A DNA stretch of 64,000 nucleotides from Prosapia bicincta (taxonomy: Eukaryota; Arthropoda; Insecta; Hemiptera; Cercopidae). The notes beneath the pieces are model-generated. The model saw only the letters and a program-made list of their open reading frames with translations, made no database searches and was not told the origin of the DNA. This document shows positions 11,590 to 23,344 of the stretch, one piece after another (within the stretch, counting starts at the first letter, position 1; each line of letters opens with the position of its first letter). The position numbers were made by a program, and so were the translations under genes. The stretch spans positions 63,116,898-63,180,897 of the forward strand of contig JBAIZL010000006.1 in assembly GCA_036971475.1 (NCBI GenBank), in the 5' to 3' direction.

Positions 11590-12250
11590 AGCTTGTGACA
11601 CTCAGGGGAGTGGCGACAGAAGTGAAAACTTTTATAGCCATATCTACAGAAATTTTAAATTGAGAAAATCATTAAATTTGGCATGGTGAGAAATTACCTA
11701 AACATTTGTTTTAAGAAATAATAATACGATTTTTTACATTTAACATTAAAAAGCAAATAGTTTACCAGAATTTTACACGATTGAAATAAAAATATAAGAT
11801 TATAAACATTAATTTTATAGGAAACTGGTATTAACTGTAGTTCATAATAAAATAATATAGATAAAAAAAAACACTCATTAAATGTTTACTTATTACAAAT
11901 TTGTTTAACAAATTCAATTGAAATCAGTTCTTAAAAAGTAACAGATGCGCCTAAAATGTTTTCACTTCAAAAATTGGGTTAAAAATACATAACTTATGAC
12001 TATCGGTATAATAACATTTTCCCTAACAATGTTAAAAAAATAATAGGTATAACACAACCTACGTGTAAAACATCTGCTCTACAACATAACCTATAACACA
12101 AAATCAGCTGTTGCATGAAATCATATGTTAGCATTTAATTCTCTTTGAGGTGTCTCATAGCGTAACTTGACGAAAATTATACCGTCACGAAATTTTATAT
12201 TTATGTCCATCCAATGATTTTTTTCTGGCGCAGTTGAAAAATCTTATACA
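11590..12250 (+). repeat. Dispersed repeat family R2, copy 2
   Basis: Contains AACTTTTATAGCCATATCTA, AAATTGAGAAAATCATT, AACACAAAATCAGCTGTTGC, CTCTTTGAGGTGTCTCATAG and GTCCATCCAATG in the same order as the copy at 10.1 kb, with a longer middle part. Confidence 0.75.
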
Positions 12251-12423
12251 GTTAGTTGGTTGTAAAACTTGACTTACTTTCTTAGATGTGTTTAAATGCA
12301 TTAGGAGTGTTAAAAAGTAATTTATTCTGAAGCTTTTTTCTTACGAAAATACAATAAACAGATTTGAGTAAATGTTTACTCTTCTAAACTCTATTGGCTT
12401 AATCGTAATACAAGTATACTAAC

Positions 12424-12813
12424 CGAATCTAGCATTGTGTCAGCAAAGTGCACTGTGGTCCTGCCTTGGCGTCCGTGCATGACTGTGAACACGGCTTCCC
12501 GGTCGTCCACCAACCTTGCCGACACATGGTACGTGTCCGGTGTTTTCTGACGGAACTTAGATCTAGGGCGCAGATCCAAAGAGGACTCCGTCTTGGAACG
12601 CCTTCTGCCCGCGCACAGAGACACAATCCCCGACGACTTCTTGGGCGGCGGCGGTGAGTCCGGCGCGACTTGGTAGCGACCGCGGTTACACACGCGCACT
12701 AGTTCTAGATCGCTCCACCGGCGGCGTAGTTTATAACCGAATCTGTGTTTTTCGGAGACGGGGGATGTTGCCCAAAAGTGAGACATTTTGATTTCGTAAA
12801 CTTTAGCCGAACC
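12424..12813 (-). CDS. Candidate internal or first exon, basic proline-containing protein, product unknown
   Basis: A GC-rich island in AT-rich DNA that stays open on the minus strand for well over 120 codons, the clearest sign of host coding sequence in the window. Reading from the high coordinate, a pyrimidine-rich tract ending TCTTCTGCAAAG could be an acceptor with the exon starting at 12813. Alternatively translation could start at the ATG at 12786 (context ATCAAAATG). A donor ATTCG^GTTAGT closes it at 12424, leaving phase 0. The peptide is Arg/Lys-rich at its start (KLRRRWSDLELVRVCNRG), has a short proline run (SPPPPKK), a basic stretch (RPRSKF) and ends FADTMLDS. I do not recognise a domain. 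No signal peptide or membrane segment is seen. A chance frame is unlikely given the composition, but the gene identity is open. Confidence 0.5.
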
Positions 12814-13560
12814 CTTTGCAGAAGATGAGAAACATTTTGTAAAATTAGTTTTTATGCTTAAAAATGATAACGTTTGTTAATCACTATACATTAATGAACT
12901 TTGTTAAGATACTTTCTAAAATGAAAGTCAAGTTACATTCTTCATTAATTTCCTGAGACACTGAAGCCACCAATATCTTTCATTTTTGTGACAATATTTA
13001 TTTGTGAGAATTAAAAAGTATAAACATTTTATTACCGTGTGAAGGGGACAAATATATTTACACAATATTCTTAGTAATATTTTTTTACACAATATTTTTT
13101 AGTAAATTCAATTGCTTTGTAAATAATTTTTACTTTTGTCTTTAAGTATTAAAGGAGATCAAAATAATTATTATTATAAAATAAAATATTGCAACCCCTA
13201 CTAAGAAGGAGCTTAAATCTTTGTAAACAAGTTATATTAAAATCTAGACCGCAAGTGACGAAGCTCCACTCTAATTCTTTTTACCGTCTCTAAAGATTTT
13301 CTTTAGTAACATTTAATTTAATAAATAGCTTGTTGAATTTAGATACATTAAAATATTTCCCAAAATCTATGTAGATCGATTTATTTTGTACATTGACTCA
13401 TATTCTTATAAAATTTCCCCTTCCCAAATATAGGATACCAAAATAAAGTTTTTTGTGGATTTACTATACCTGTTTTTAGGTTAGGTTTTATATAAATATA
13501 ATTATAATAACATTAGGTTAATGTTTTATCTTGTTTAATCATCGTAATTTTCGTCTTAAC
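12814..13560. other. Putative intron, AT-rich
   Basis: Lies between the two candidate minus-strand exons. No repeat or frame of note. Confidence 0.3.
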
Positions 13561-13703
13561 TTTGTTTTTCATGAACGGATGACACCACAACCACTTTTAC
13601 GGTTCGAGGTACTTTACACAGTTGACCGTCTACAACGTCCGCCGAAATATCTGTGTATCCAGATGGAACATATGAAATACTCTGTATGTACTCTGGAGTA
13701 TGG
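13561..13703 (-). CDS. Second candidate minus-strand exon, product unknown
   Basis: The minus strand has a good acceptor: the pyrimidine-rich GAATTTTTCTGGCAG just before position 13703. The following frame reads HTPEYIQSISYVPSGYTD and continues through ADVVDGQLCKVPRTVKVV, a varied, globular-looking composition unlike AT-rich noise. A donor could be AAA^GTTAAG at 13561 or, earlier, CTGT^GTAAAG. With the first donor the exon ends one base into a codon and does not splice in phase to the 12813 acceptor, so a further exon or different borders would be needed if both belong to one gene. No family recognised. Confidence 0.3.
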
Positions 13704-15234
13704 CTGCCAGAAAAATTCAAAGTGAAACATAGGATTTCTTTAAGCCTTACTACCAACAAATATTTGCATGCAACTACTCTCTAGGGAAAAGTTTTATTTA
13801 TATTGAAATTTTTCATAGTACTTTTAAAACTAAATTAATTTTTAAAAGGCACAAAGCCCTCTCTCTGCTTCAAAAGTTCAACGAATTGAACCCTGCTTTC
13901 AACATACAATCTTTTGTAAAAGTAGGATCCCCTGGAATAATACATTATTAAATAAAACAGCAATACATTATTTACAATAATTTTGGAGCAACAAAAAATT
14001 GTATAATTTTGTTGAAAAGATGAAAATACACCATGCTTCAAAATTTCAATAACTAAAACATTTCCTTCAGAAAATTAGAATTTTTTTAAATTCAAACGAT
14101 AGGCTGTAAATCTTTATCAAACACCAATAGCTTTACTTCTTTCGACACCACACACATAATTCACTAAATAAAAAGACACTTGCACATAACCTAAAACCTC
14201 CACTTTACCGTACTGTACGCCGCTCTCCGACTACACTGTACGCATCCTAGCACATTGGTAATTATCGTAATGCAACATTGCCCTAACTTCCGTTCCGGCT
14301 ATACATTGTACAGTAGAAGATGGACTTTACTAACAATGCTTGTATAATCAGCTGTTAACAATCAGCTGTATTGTTTCGTACAGACGTGCCGTATGTTTGG
14401 GAGTTTTAATGGTTCATTACCTAATATACAATTGTGGTGGGAACGATGGAATATTTCCTGCATCATAAATTATAAAATTATTTCGAGTAATTTATTTGAT
14501 ATAAAAGTAACACAGTCATAGAAAGTTAATAAAAATAATTTCAAAAATATTTGGTCCTGTGTTAAAAATAACGTTTATAAATGAACAACAAAAAATAGGA
14601 AACTGATACCATCCCCGTACGCTAGTAAATACGCTATATGGTATGGTATATAAGCTAGTAAATATTTCATACATAACGATTTGAGATTTACTTATCTTCC
14701 CCGGTTTAATGCTAAGCTATCTTTTCAACAGAATCTGTGCTCCACGATGCAATTTACATCCCTGCTTTAGAGTGAACATGTGGTTATCTAACACAAGAAA
14801 CGTAATAAAATAGAGCTGAATCTGATTCCATTCCTTATTTCTGTAACCCAATTATTTTGTTTCCTTTGTTTATGTTTTCCAGTATTATTTTAATTAACTA
14901 CTTGCTAGATATGTAACTTTATTAAACAATAGACTGGAGTTTTACAATGCGTCACCATTGTCACGTTAAACACTTTCACTATGTTACGTCTTTGTCCTTT
15001 TTGCAAACTATAAGACATGAGAAGATGAGCTGGAGTCGTTATCTAATTATAAACGCACTAAACCTCTTCTCATCTAATTTTAATTTTACTTGTATGGTTT
15101 TATCAAAATATTTCGTACGTAAATACATCCACTTCCATTTAAACCTTTGCTGGTCGGTGCCTGAAGGTTCGATTAGATATTGTAAATACATCCTTTAGAA
15201 GAAATCAGCAGATATGGTGTGCGTATAGATGTAA
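13704..15234. other. Intergenic DNA, possible upstream region of the minus-strand exons
   Basis: A relatively CpG-rich patch around 14200-14410 (ACGCCGCTCTCCGAC, CCGTTCCGGC) lies upstream of the candidate minus-strand exons and could be promoter-proximal, but no clear core promoter motif is seen. Short frames here look random. Confidence 0.25.
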
Positions 15235-15291
15235 AAATTCTTCTTCAATCTCATCTGTTAGTTCACACTCTTTCTATATACAGTATGTATA

Positions 15292-15356
<65 letters not shown>

Positions 15357-15790
15357 TGTTTAAATTTTCAAGCGTTAATAAAATAATTTTTATCCTACAC
15401 CTAAAGTTCAAATATTTTTTTAAAAATTTGTAGTAGAAGACACTTGATGTTAATACAGTTTTTACAATAACAATTCAATAATGAAGTTTAATTAATTGAT
15501 TTTAGTTGTGCATGGGATAAAAATCTTTCACAAAAGGAGCAAGATATGCATAATAGTTATTTCGTCTCATTTGGATAAAAATACGTGAAAAAATATGATA
15601 ACTAAAATAGCTGATTTTAAGTTATAGATTAGGTGGTACAACAGCTGTTTTACGCATACATATATCTCTTTATTTATAATAGTTGTAATTACATAATAAA
15701 ACGTAACTAAAATCTTTTATTTGTTGAATTGGGTGGGAATTGACTTTAAATATAGTTTTGTTTATATTACTTGTTTATTAAAAAAACATG
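15235..15790 (-). repeat. Dispersed repeat family R1, copy 4
   Basis: Reverse-orientation copy: starts GTTAGTTCACACTCT, followed by a GT/TA microsatellite, TTTTCAAGCGTTAATAAAAT, GACACTTGATGTTAATACAG, ACAACAGCTGTTTTACG, and ends around GTGGGAATTGACTTTAAA. Confidence 0.85.
15295..15354. repeat. (GT)n then (TA)n microsatellite within R1
   Basis: About 4 GT units then about 26 TA units at the position where R1 copies carry their TA tract. Confidence 0.95.
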
Positions 15791-16329
15791 TTTATTTGTA
15801 TACATTAATTGACTTCACCTTCATGTATTCAATTTGAAATAATATTTCCATGAAAACAACGTAATGATATAAAGTATGTTTTTAGTTAGCAACTATGATT
15901 GCTCTTTATATAGGTAAACCAAGTCATGAAGTAAACGGAAAGACTTAAAATGAACGTCTATGTAAGGTTAACCATAGATATAATGTAGGTTACACTGCTG
16001 AAATGTAGATACAAACTTGTCAAAGTTATTAAATGTAATGTTGGAAAGATTTACGGAATAAATCTAAATTTTAAGGGACCAAAGTACTTTTCAGTCGTCA
16101 AGCACGTGACGTGCACATTTAACAGGTGACTTAAGACTGGGATCCGTAAACCTAAATCATACCTATTACTAGCATACTGCTAGCTAAAACGTATGGCTTT
16201 ATTGGGCTTTATAATAAAAATTCTTAAACCTCAGTCAGTGTGTGGTAAATCACGATATTGCAGTAAATAATCAGAACAATGATTGTGGTCACACCGACCG
16301 AAATGCTCTCAAGGAAAGTGCATGCAAGC
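15791..16329. other. AT-rich DNA, nothing recognised
   Basis: No supported feature. Confidence 0.45.
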
Positions 16330-16550
16330 GAAATTAATTAATAAAATTAACTAATTGAATATAATTAATTAATATAAAAAACACTATATTAACAACAACT
16401 GTCATACACTATAAGTTTAAAAAAAAATCATTTGATAAATAAAAAAGTATTTGATTAACGATTAAAAATTTGAACCTGATATATAAATATATATATAGAA
16501 AAGGTGTAAATAATAGTAGGAATTGAATAAATAACAAGCAATTAAAATAG
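16330..16550 (+). repeat. Dispersed repeat family R1, copy 5 (partial)
   Basis: Right-hand part only: TAATTAATATAAAAAAC, CATACACTATAAGTTTAAAA, GATTAACGATTAAAAATTTG, a short TA tract and GTGTAAATAATAGTAGGAAT. The left half is missing. Confidence 0.7.
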
Positions 16551-17529
16551 GTTAAATTGTCGGAATAAATTCTCAGAAGTACAAATTTACTTTTTAATTT
16601 TAATAAATGTATTTTATTTTTAAATATTCTGTAAGTTATGGCCACTTCCGTTCAATCAATAACAGTTGTATAGCTTGTAACACAACGCTGGCGAACAACC
16701 TCGAAGGGATAACATAGACGGGGGAAGGGTAGAGGAAGCAAAAGACCGTTCCAAAGACATTGTAATTTGGGGTATAGTATTTATATTACAATAATGTAGA
16801 TTTGACAAGGCCGAAAGGCGGTTATAAATATTATTTTATTTATTTTTTAATATGAACCAGATCGATTATATACAGTTTTGAATATATTTACTCATATCGG
16901 TTTTCTAAACTACCTCAAAGCGATGGCCTTCGATGCAACACGCACTACAAAATCAATGTTTTTGAATAGGGCTAGTACAGTGTTTTCTATCGATGAATAC
17001 TAGTGTATCTATAGCGCAGTTTGTCGAATCTACTACAAAAACCGAAAGAAAAGTTACGAAGAATAAAATTCCCTCTTACAACGCCATTATAAACGTGTGT
17101 TAAGACTGAACACGACAGTTAAGTATTATTCGTATTTTCCCAAATTACTCCTTTTCTTTTCTTAAAAGTCCAAAAACAACTAATCAACAAAAATAAACTT
17201 AATATAACATTTATTTTATCGGATGCTGATAGAATTTTATCAGATAAAAATGGAAATACGTTCGTCTGATAAAAACTAGATCACGTTTTATGCGCAAACT
17301 TTACACTTTAGAGAACTTGGTGAATAAGTTTTACGAAAGGGAACTCTTAATCTTCTGTTCAACTTAATGGCTTCTCAAGTACTTGGAATTAATCGGGAGC
17401 ACTGTTCACGCTATCTACCGCCGGCGTTGAAACTTGCAGTCAATAAAGTTTCAATACTGAAGCGGAAATTTTGTAATCGCATTTGAATATATTAAAATGG
17501 TTCGCCTGCGCTTGGGCGCTATTAGTGCA
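16551..17529. other. AT-rich DNA, nothing recognised
   Basis: No gene or repeat recognised before the candidate promoter. Confidence 0.4.
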
Positions 17530-17566
17530 TATAAGAGATAAAGGGTTTGCCAGAGACAGTCAGTCC
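17530..17566 (+). promoter_or_regulatory. Candidate TATA + Inr core promoter
   Basis: TATAAGAG at 17530-17537 is followed by GACAGTCAGTCC, whose TCAGTC matches the arthropod initiator. The A at 17562 would be +1, putting the TATA start at -32, the standard spacing. No long open frame follows directly, so it could drive a spliced or non-coding transcript or be a chance match. Confidence 0.35.
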
Positions 17567-18199
17567 AATTTGTATAGTGGTCTTTAAAGAGTAGTGGGTG
17601 GAGATACATCAGTTATACACTATTTTACCCACACATTTTTTTCACTTTAAATGATGAAAAACTAAAATAAGCATTTGTATATTTTTAAATATTAGGAGAG
17701 TGAATTGGAGTATTTTAAATATAAGCTTAAAACATTTTGTAAATTGATGTCCGTAAGAACTCAAAATGTGAAGGATATATATTGTTCTTTCCTATAAATT
17801 TAATTGTTTTGTGTAATATTGTATCCCTTATATTGCAATCTGACATTAAAAGTTGAAATACAGTAGCCTATATTACTTTTTAGTGTATTATGGATTTCAT
17901 GTAACTAACATTTAGAAATGAACCATTAAACACCTGCCAATTAATTAATTATTAGTTTTAAATGTCAGTTAAATCAATTTAATTTAATTACCAGTTATTT
18001 TGTAGCAATATGATATTGAATATCAAATACTAACCCCTTATTAGTATTTACATATAGGTACCCATTAAGGAACCAATTAAACAGAAAAAAATTATCAATC
18101 AATTACTCAGAAAGATCATTAAGTATCATTTGTCTGAGTGTCAGTATAGGCATGTATGCAACTTTATATTTCACTTACGCCATAATCTAACTTTTCTTC
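17567..18199. other. AT-rich DNA downstream of candidate promoter
   Basis: No recognisable exon in either strand. Confidence 0.4.
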
Positions 18200-18675
18200 G
18201 TTTTCAACTCCTTCTATTAGTTCACACTCTTCTTCATATATATTTTGTTCAAATCGTGTTTCGATTCATAATAAAATACCTTTTATTCATCCTCTCAAGT
18301 TCAATACATTTTTTAAACTTGTAATGAATGACATGACTTTATTAACGTTTTCTTTAAATATAATTCCATTAATTAAATTTAATTAATTAATTTTAAATTT
18401 ATATGGGAAACATTTAACAAAAAAAGCAAGGTATGCAATATAGTTATTTCTTCCCATTTGGTTTAAAATAATTGATAACATATGGTTTCACAAAACAGCT
18501 GATTTTGTGTTGTAGGTTATGTGGTTGAACAGCTGTTTTAAACATAGGGAGTGTTACTTTATTTGTATTAATTGTAAATATTTAATAAAAAGTAACTACA
18601 ATAAAAATTTTTATTTGTTGACCTAAGTAGGAACTGACTTTAAAATTTTTTGTTTATATTACTTGTTAATAATAT
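18200..18675 (-). repeat. Dispersed repeat family R1, copy 6
   Basis: A well-preserved reverse copy: CTATTAGTTCACACTCTTC, ATATATTTTGTTCAAATCG, AATTAATTAATTTTAAATTT, CAAAACAGCTGATTTTGTG, GAACAGCTGTTTTAAACAT and TTGACCTAAGTAGGAACTGA. The two CAGCTG-containing segments are inverted to each other and could pair. The TA tract is only a few units long here. Confidence 0.85.
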
Positions 18676-19160
18676 AAGAGTTAATAATAAAAATATAATA
18701 TATTTACGAATTATTATTTACCTTCATATGAATACGTTACTGACATTGTTACGATTTCGTAAAGCTGTTGTGACGTCATCAGATCATCGGGTTACACACA
18801 GGGTTTGTACTGTCATTGCACACATTGAAGTGAACTTTAGAGTTCTTCTTTTCTGAGTTGTCTAAACCGAGTATAATCCCCTAAACCATGCTATAGAACA
18901 TATCCTTATTAGGCTTAAAATAAGGATAACAAATTCTATTAAAGTTATAATAGGTTTGGATTTAGCCAGGCTAAACAAATCTGTATACTGTGACAATATT
19001 TTACAAATGGATAGACTAATGTGTTATTGCGACTAGTTTCTGTTCTGTAATTTAAGCATTTCTAACATTCAACGACGTATAATATTAAAAAATAATAAGT
19101 TTGTTTAGAAATAACATTCTTCGTAATTTGTAGATATACTATTATGATTAAATAAATATA
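18676..19160. other. AT-rich DNA, nothing recognised
   Basis: No supported feature. Confidence 0.45.
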
Positions 19161-19162
19161 TA

Positions 19163-19219
<57 letters not shown>
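19161..19219. repeat. (TA)n microsatellite
   Basis: About 29 TA units; no R1 or Penelope sequence identified on either side. Confidence 0.95.
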
Positions 19220-19222
<3 letters not shown>

Positions 19223-20529
19223 AAAGCTATTAAATTGATTATAGAGGCCAGCCGCTTCGAGAGATGTTACCATTGTCCACTCAGATCATCAATGATATCT
19301 TGGTCGTTGTAATTGGGCGGGGTGGTATGTTACGGTCAGTTACAATTTGAGTTGACAATAAGACACATCGTCCTTAATAATCAAAACAGTAAGTGTTGCT
19401 ATATTCAAGTGTAAAAATACAATACATGTTCAAATGTTTTCGGTTAAAAACTAGTAGCTCAAGTGAAGATGGAATCAAATCATTTATACAAATAATAATT
19501 TTGTAATGAAGAGCAATTTTTATTTTATTTATAGGCGAGCTAAGGCAAACAATGTGTAGAACACAACATTATGAAACATGGATACAAATTATTAAAAATC
19601 TTAAAGATCACAGTAAACTAAAACTAAACACTGAAAATGCAGAATTATAGCAATTAATGTGAATAAGAAAAAAACAAATAATTATTTTTTGATAAATTAA
19701 TTTATCAAACATCAGTATGAAACCAAAGCTTACAGGCCTACATCTAGCAGAGTTCGTTAAAGCGCCTTTTTCGCTTTAATGCTTTTTATAGGCCCTTTGA
19801 AATATAATAAACTTTGACTGCAATAAATGTTAAATACATTCGTTGGACAATAATTAAACCAACAAATTTGTCGTGATAAATCTATTGTGAGGTGTTATTA
19901 ACTTAATGTATCAAAAAAAGTTGCCCCATAAGTTTGTTGGTTCAACATTTGACTAATTTCCAAACATTCCGTAGAAGTTGAGTAAAATGAGCGAGGTTTC
20001 GATACAATTTGTACAAACATTTATCTTAAAACTTATTTATAATGTTCAGTTCGGTTACTCGGCATTTCAAACAGCTAGATTGAAGTTTGACGTATACAGA
20101 AGTTGTAAGCTCATCGTGTATTTACTATCGAGAAATATCGTCCTATTGTGTCAACAAGTTGTTATTTTAAAAAGGTATTCAAAGTAAATAACTCTTTCAA
20201 AAAAGAGTGCTTAATTTAAGAAACTACTTAATAATTTTGCTTTGGCAACATAATTTAAAGCTTTACAACTATTGAAACTTTAAATGCGGAAAGTTTTTGA
20301 CGTGTATGACACGTGCCCTGCATAAAGCCATGAACTATTTACATTTCTCTTTACTATTTTACAAAAGAAATATTGTAACAAGTTAGTTGTAAACATGCGA
20401 CTTGTTTGTTACACAATATTATTTAATATTTCCACTCACACGTTTCACCTCATACTAACAAACGTCAACCTTTCAAACATAATAACAATGTAGCTAATGA
20501 ATTGTTAGAAACAAAAGAAAAGACCTAAA
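19220..20529. other. AT-rich DNA, nothing recognised
   Basis: A 69-codon frame at 19978-20187 has no features suggesting a gene. Confidence 0.45.
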
Positions 20530-20940
20530 TGACCGTGGTGATATGGTGAGGGCATCCGTGCGAGTTTGGTGATCGGCTGAGGGTATCCGTGAGAGCGTGA
20601 TGATTGGCTGAGGGTATCCCTGAGTGCAAGGTAAACATATGAGGGTATCCGTAAGCGTATAAATCAGCTGAGAGTTACCTTAGGGTATCCGTGAGAGCGC
20701 GGTGATCGTCTAAGGGTATCAGCGAGAAGGTAGGAATCGGTTGAGGGTTTCTTGAGGATATCCGTGAGAACGTGGCGATTGGCTTAAGGTATGCTGAGGA
20801 GGTCGTGAAGTTGTGGTGATCAAGGATTGTTGATGATGTCAGTGAGAGCGTGATGTCAGTTGAGGGTATTCTTCGGAATGTGTGATCAGCTGAGGGTTTG
20901 GCGACAATATGCGTGAGAGAGTGATGATCGGCTGAGTGTG
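20530..20940. repeat. Diverged minisatellite, unit near GATCGGCTGAGGGTATCC
   Basis: About 10 irregular copies, 30-50 bp apart, of a unit containing GATCGGCTGAGGGTATCCGT followed by GAGAGCGTG. Copies differ by substitutions and small gaps, so the array is old. A 101-codon minus-strand frame across it is a by-product of the repeat. It abuts a Penelope-like end on the right. Confidence 0.85.
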
Positions 20941-21105
20941 GTTTATTATTAATAAATAATACACAAAATCCTCTAATCACTGCAGTAGGTTGTCAAGACT
21001 CTGAGAATGGTTACTTGATAACCGAAATGTACCTGGTAAACTAAAAGACTAGAATATAAATATTTCTGGTTAGAGATTTTTGTGTATTATTTATCAATAA
21101 GTATT
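20941..21105. mobile_element. Penelope-like end with inverted tail
   Basis: Arms ATTAATAAATAATACACAAA (about 20947) and TTTGTGTATTATTTATCAAT (about 21080) are inverted to each other. Between them is CTGAGAA (21001-21007), T, a stem GGTTA/TAACC with loop CTTGA, then GAAATGTAC. The element at 31.3 kb is a close relative (CTGAGGA and GAAATGTGC). No coding sequence remains. Confidence 0.65.
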
Positions 21106-22231
21106 TTCTATACGTTGTGGTATATGTTACTAAAGTTTTAAGCTAAATGTTATGGTAAAATATTTTCTAAGCTGTGAAAAGTGATTTAAAATATCAGAAA
21201 CTGTAGTTAATAGTTAAAATGATTAATAGTACAAACGTAGCCCATATTTACCAACCCATTCGCAACTGTTAAAGCAATGACTTCATAGGGAAAAAAACCA
21301 CTATATTATATTACATTACAATACAATATAGCTATAAAGCATTGAACAAGGAAGCAGTGCCTTACATTATTCGTGAACTGCTTACCTTATTCATTAGTAA
21401 AGGATATTAGTGTTTTAATATCAAATTTATCCTAACCCTTTCTAGCTATGTTTTAATGTGTTGTAAACTAGTGGTATATTTTACAAGAACTTTTCATTTT
21501 ACTAGCTTCATGGTGGATGTGAGGCTGGAGCAAAGTTTTATTATTTTTCCATGTTTCTGAGGTCTTTCTATATCGCCATGTATAATTTCTTTTGCAATGA
21601 TATTCGTCTTGCCAATAAGTACCTGTAGCAATTCTTTCATATTCAACCCTCAAATTTTTCAATTTTACACAATATGGAAACTTTACACAATATGGAAACA
21701 AATAACCAAAACAAAAATGTTCGTCCTATTGAATAACGATTCAAACATTTAGTAAGAACGAAATCTAGTTTAAAGAATTATTTTTTTTCAAATTATCTAA
21801 GATTTTGAAATTAGGAAGTAAATGATAGTAAATGTATATATACTTATGTGAATCAGGTTATTCAACTATTGCAAAACTCCCTTCTTCAGCTCTCCGAATG
21901 CTAATCGTAAACCTAATACGCAGGGGATCCATCTAATCTGCCGCCCAAGACATGGGAACGCTTTTTAGTCCTGATGTTTGCCTTTGTCAACCAGACTTAG
22001 ACCCGAATCAGTTTCTCTTGTGACTATTCCTTATCTTATCCTTGCCTTTATGATAAATAATTCATACACAAGATCCTCGATGGAAATATCGTAGAATAAC
22101 TAAATTTACCTCTTAGTAAATTCTGTTTACAATTTTGTTTTCAAAAACCTACCTACAGAAACTTCTTGTTGTACATTCAAGGAGGTTTGATCACTGTCAG
22201 TTAGTTATAAAAATTATGTATATATATATAT
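21106..22231. other. AT-rich DNA ending in a short (TA)n, LTR insertion site
   Basis: No gene seen. The last bases form a short TA run into which the LTR element was inserted. Confidence 0.45.
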
Positions 22232-22627
22232 TATAACATAAAGTACGAGGCTTTAGATTGAATTAAGCTAGTTGCGAAATAAATCATCTATAATATTTTA
22301 GCAAAGAAATACAAATAGTTTTCTGGTGCTGGTAAAGCAGGTACCCAAGGCAGGTCATTATTCTTTCCAGGAAGTTTATAAGGGGAGTCCGGCAAATAGA
22401 CAAAGGTCCAAGTCTTGTGGAAATTCCAGCGGCCGATATAGCCTGGGGAATTTTAACCATGTACCGTTAGGTTTAGAAAATTAAGAACTAAGGGAGTTGA
22501 AAGAGAGTCTCGGAGCAAGGCAGGCAGGTTGGTGGGGACAAGGACGAAAGTGTAAAGGGAGAATTTTGTTAATTTAAATAGAGATTTTATAAGTAAATTT
22601 TAGTAGAGTGCGAAGTAAAAGTTTTTT

Positions 22628-22656
22628 TATATAAAGTAAGTTTTTTGTGTCAAGTG
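22628..22656 (+). promoter_or_regulatory. LTR core promoter
   Basis: TATATAAAG followed about 24 bp later by GTGTCAAGTG, an Inr-like site. Position inside the LTR and identity in both LTRs support a role as the element's promoter. Confidence 0.55.
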
Positions 22657-23003
22657 TTAGCACGAAAGTGAACAAGCCAAGATTCCAGGGACTCGTCTGA
22701 ACTATAAGTATATTTAAATTATTAGTATAGCCAACAGACGTCTATCTTCTAGTTTAACTCAATTTTTAAATTCATCAAAATTTATAAATATAATTCTACT
22801 CACCATTTCAAATTTAAAGCAAAGTTCCCATAATAGCGACCCCGAGAGCAAGAATATAATTTTACTAATGTTTTTTTGTTATTCTAATTGAATCTAAAGC
22901 CTCAGAAGTCAACCCTTATTATTGTAGTTTAGTTAAGACATCCAGCCTGTCACTGCACTATATTAATATAAATTAGGAATAATGTGTAGAATTAATTGTA
23001 AAG

Positions 23004-23009
23004 AATAAA
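23004..23009 (+). terminator. LTR polyadenylation signal AATAAA
   Basis: A canonical AATAAA followed by a GT-rich stretch (GCAAGTGATGGTAAAAG) within the LTR. It is present in both LTRs; in the 3' LTR it would end the element's transcript. Confidence 0.5.
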
Positions 23010-23171
23010 TGCAAGTGATGGTAAAAGTTTTGATAAGATTGTTAGTTCTTTTATAACCTAAAGGTGACTTAAATAGGTAAGGTGATTAAATAACATTTAA
23101 AATAATTTTAATTATAACCAAAGTTAAGTTATAATATGACGCCCAACGTATTGGCAAGTTAAGTTATAATT

Positions 23172-23182
23172 TGGCGCCCAAC
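23172..23182 (+). other. Primer-binding site, tRNA-Lys type
   Basis: TGGCGCCCAAC begins two bases after the LTR end. The first 11 bases match the primer-binding site known from gypsy and some retroviruses; complementarity stops early (TAGATGG follows), so the site may be weak. Confidence 0.8.
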
Positions 23183-23344
23183 TAGATGGCAAAGTTAAAT
23201 AGAAATGGTGAATATAAATCATAAATTAATAAACAAATTTATTAATCTGTTGGCTTGAATAAGAGTGTTAATTAAGGAAATTTAATAAAAAACTGTGAAC
23301 ATTATTAAGACTATAGAACATTATTAGGGAAGAAACTTTAAATC

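Larger units (their letters stand above)
22232..23170 (+). repeat. 5' LTR of the Gypsy-like element
   Basis: Landmarks: TATATAAAG at 22628-22636, with a possible start of transcription at the TCAAGTG near 22652, and an AATAAA polyadenylation signal at 23004-23009. This gives a long U3, an R of roughly 370 bp and a short U5. Close to its end the LTR contains TGACGCCCAAC (23137-23147), an imperfect copy of the primer-binding site that properly begins at 23172. Confidence 0.92.

Noticed and set aside
20675..20980. 101-codon minus-strand frame
   Set aside because: Produced by the diverged minisatellite; the repeat explains its periodic Ser/Ile/Pro/His pattern.
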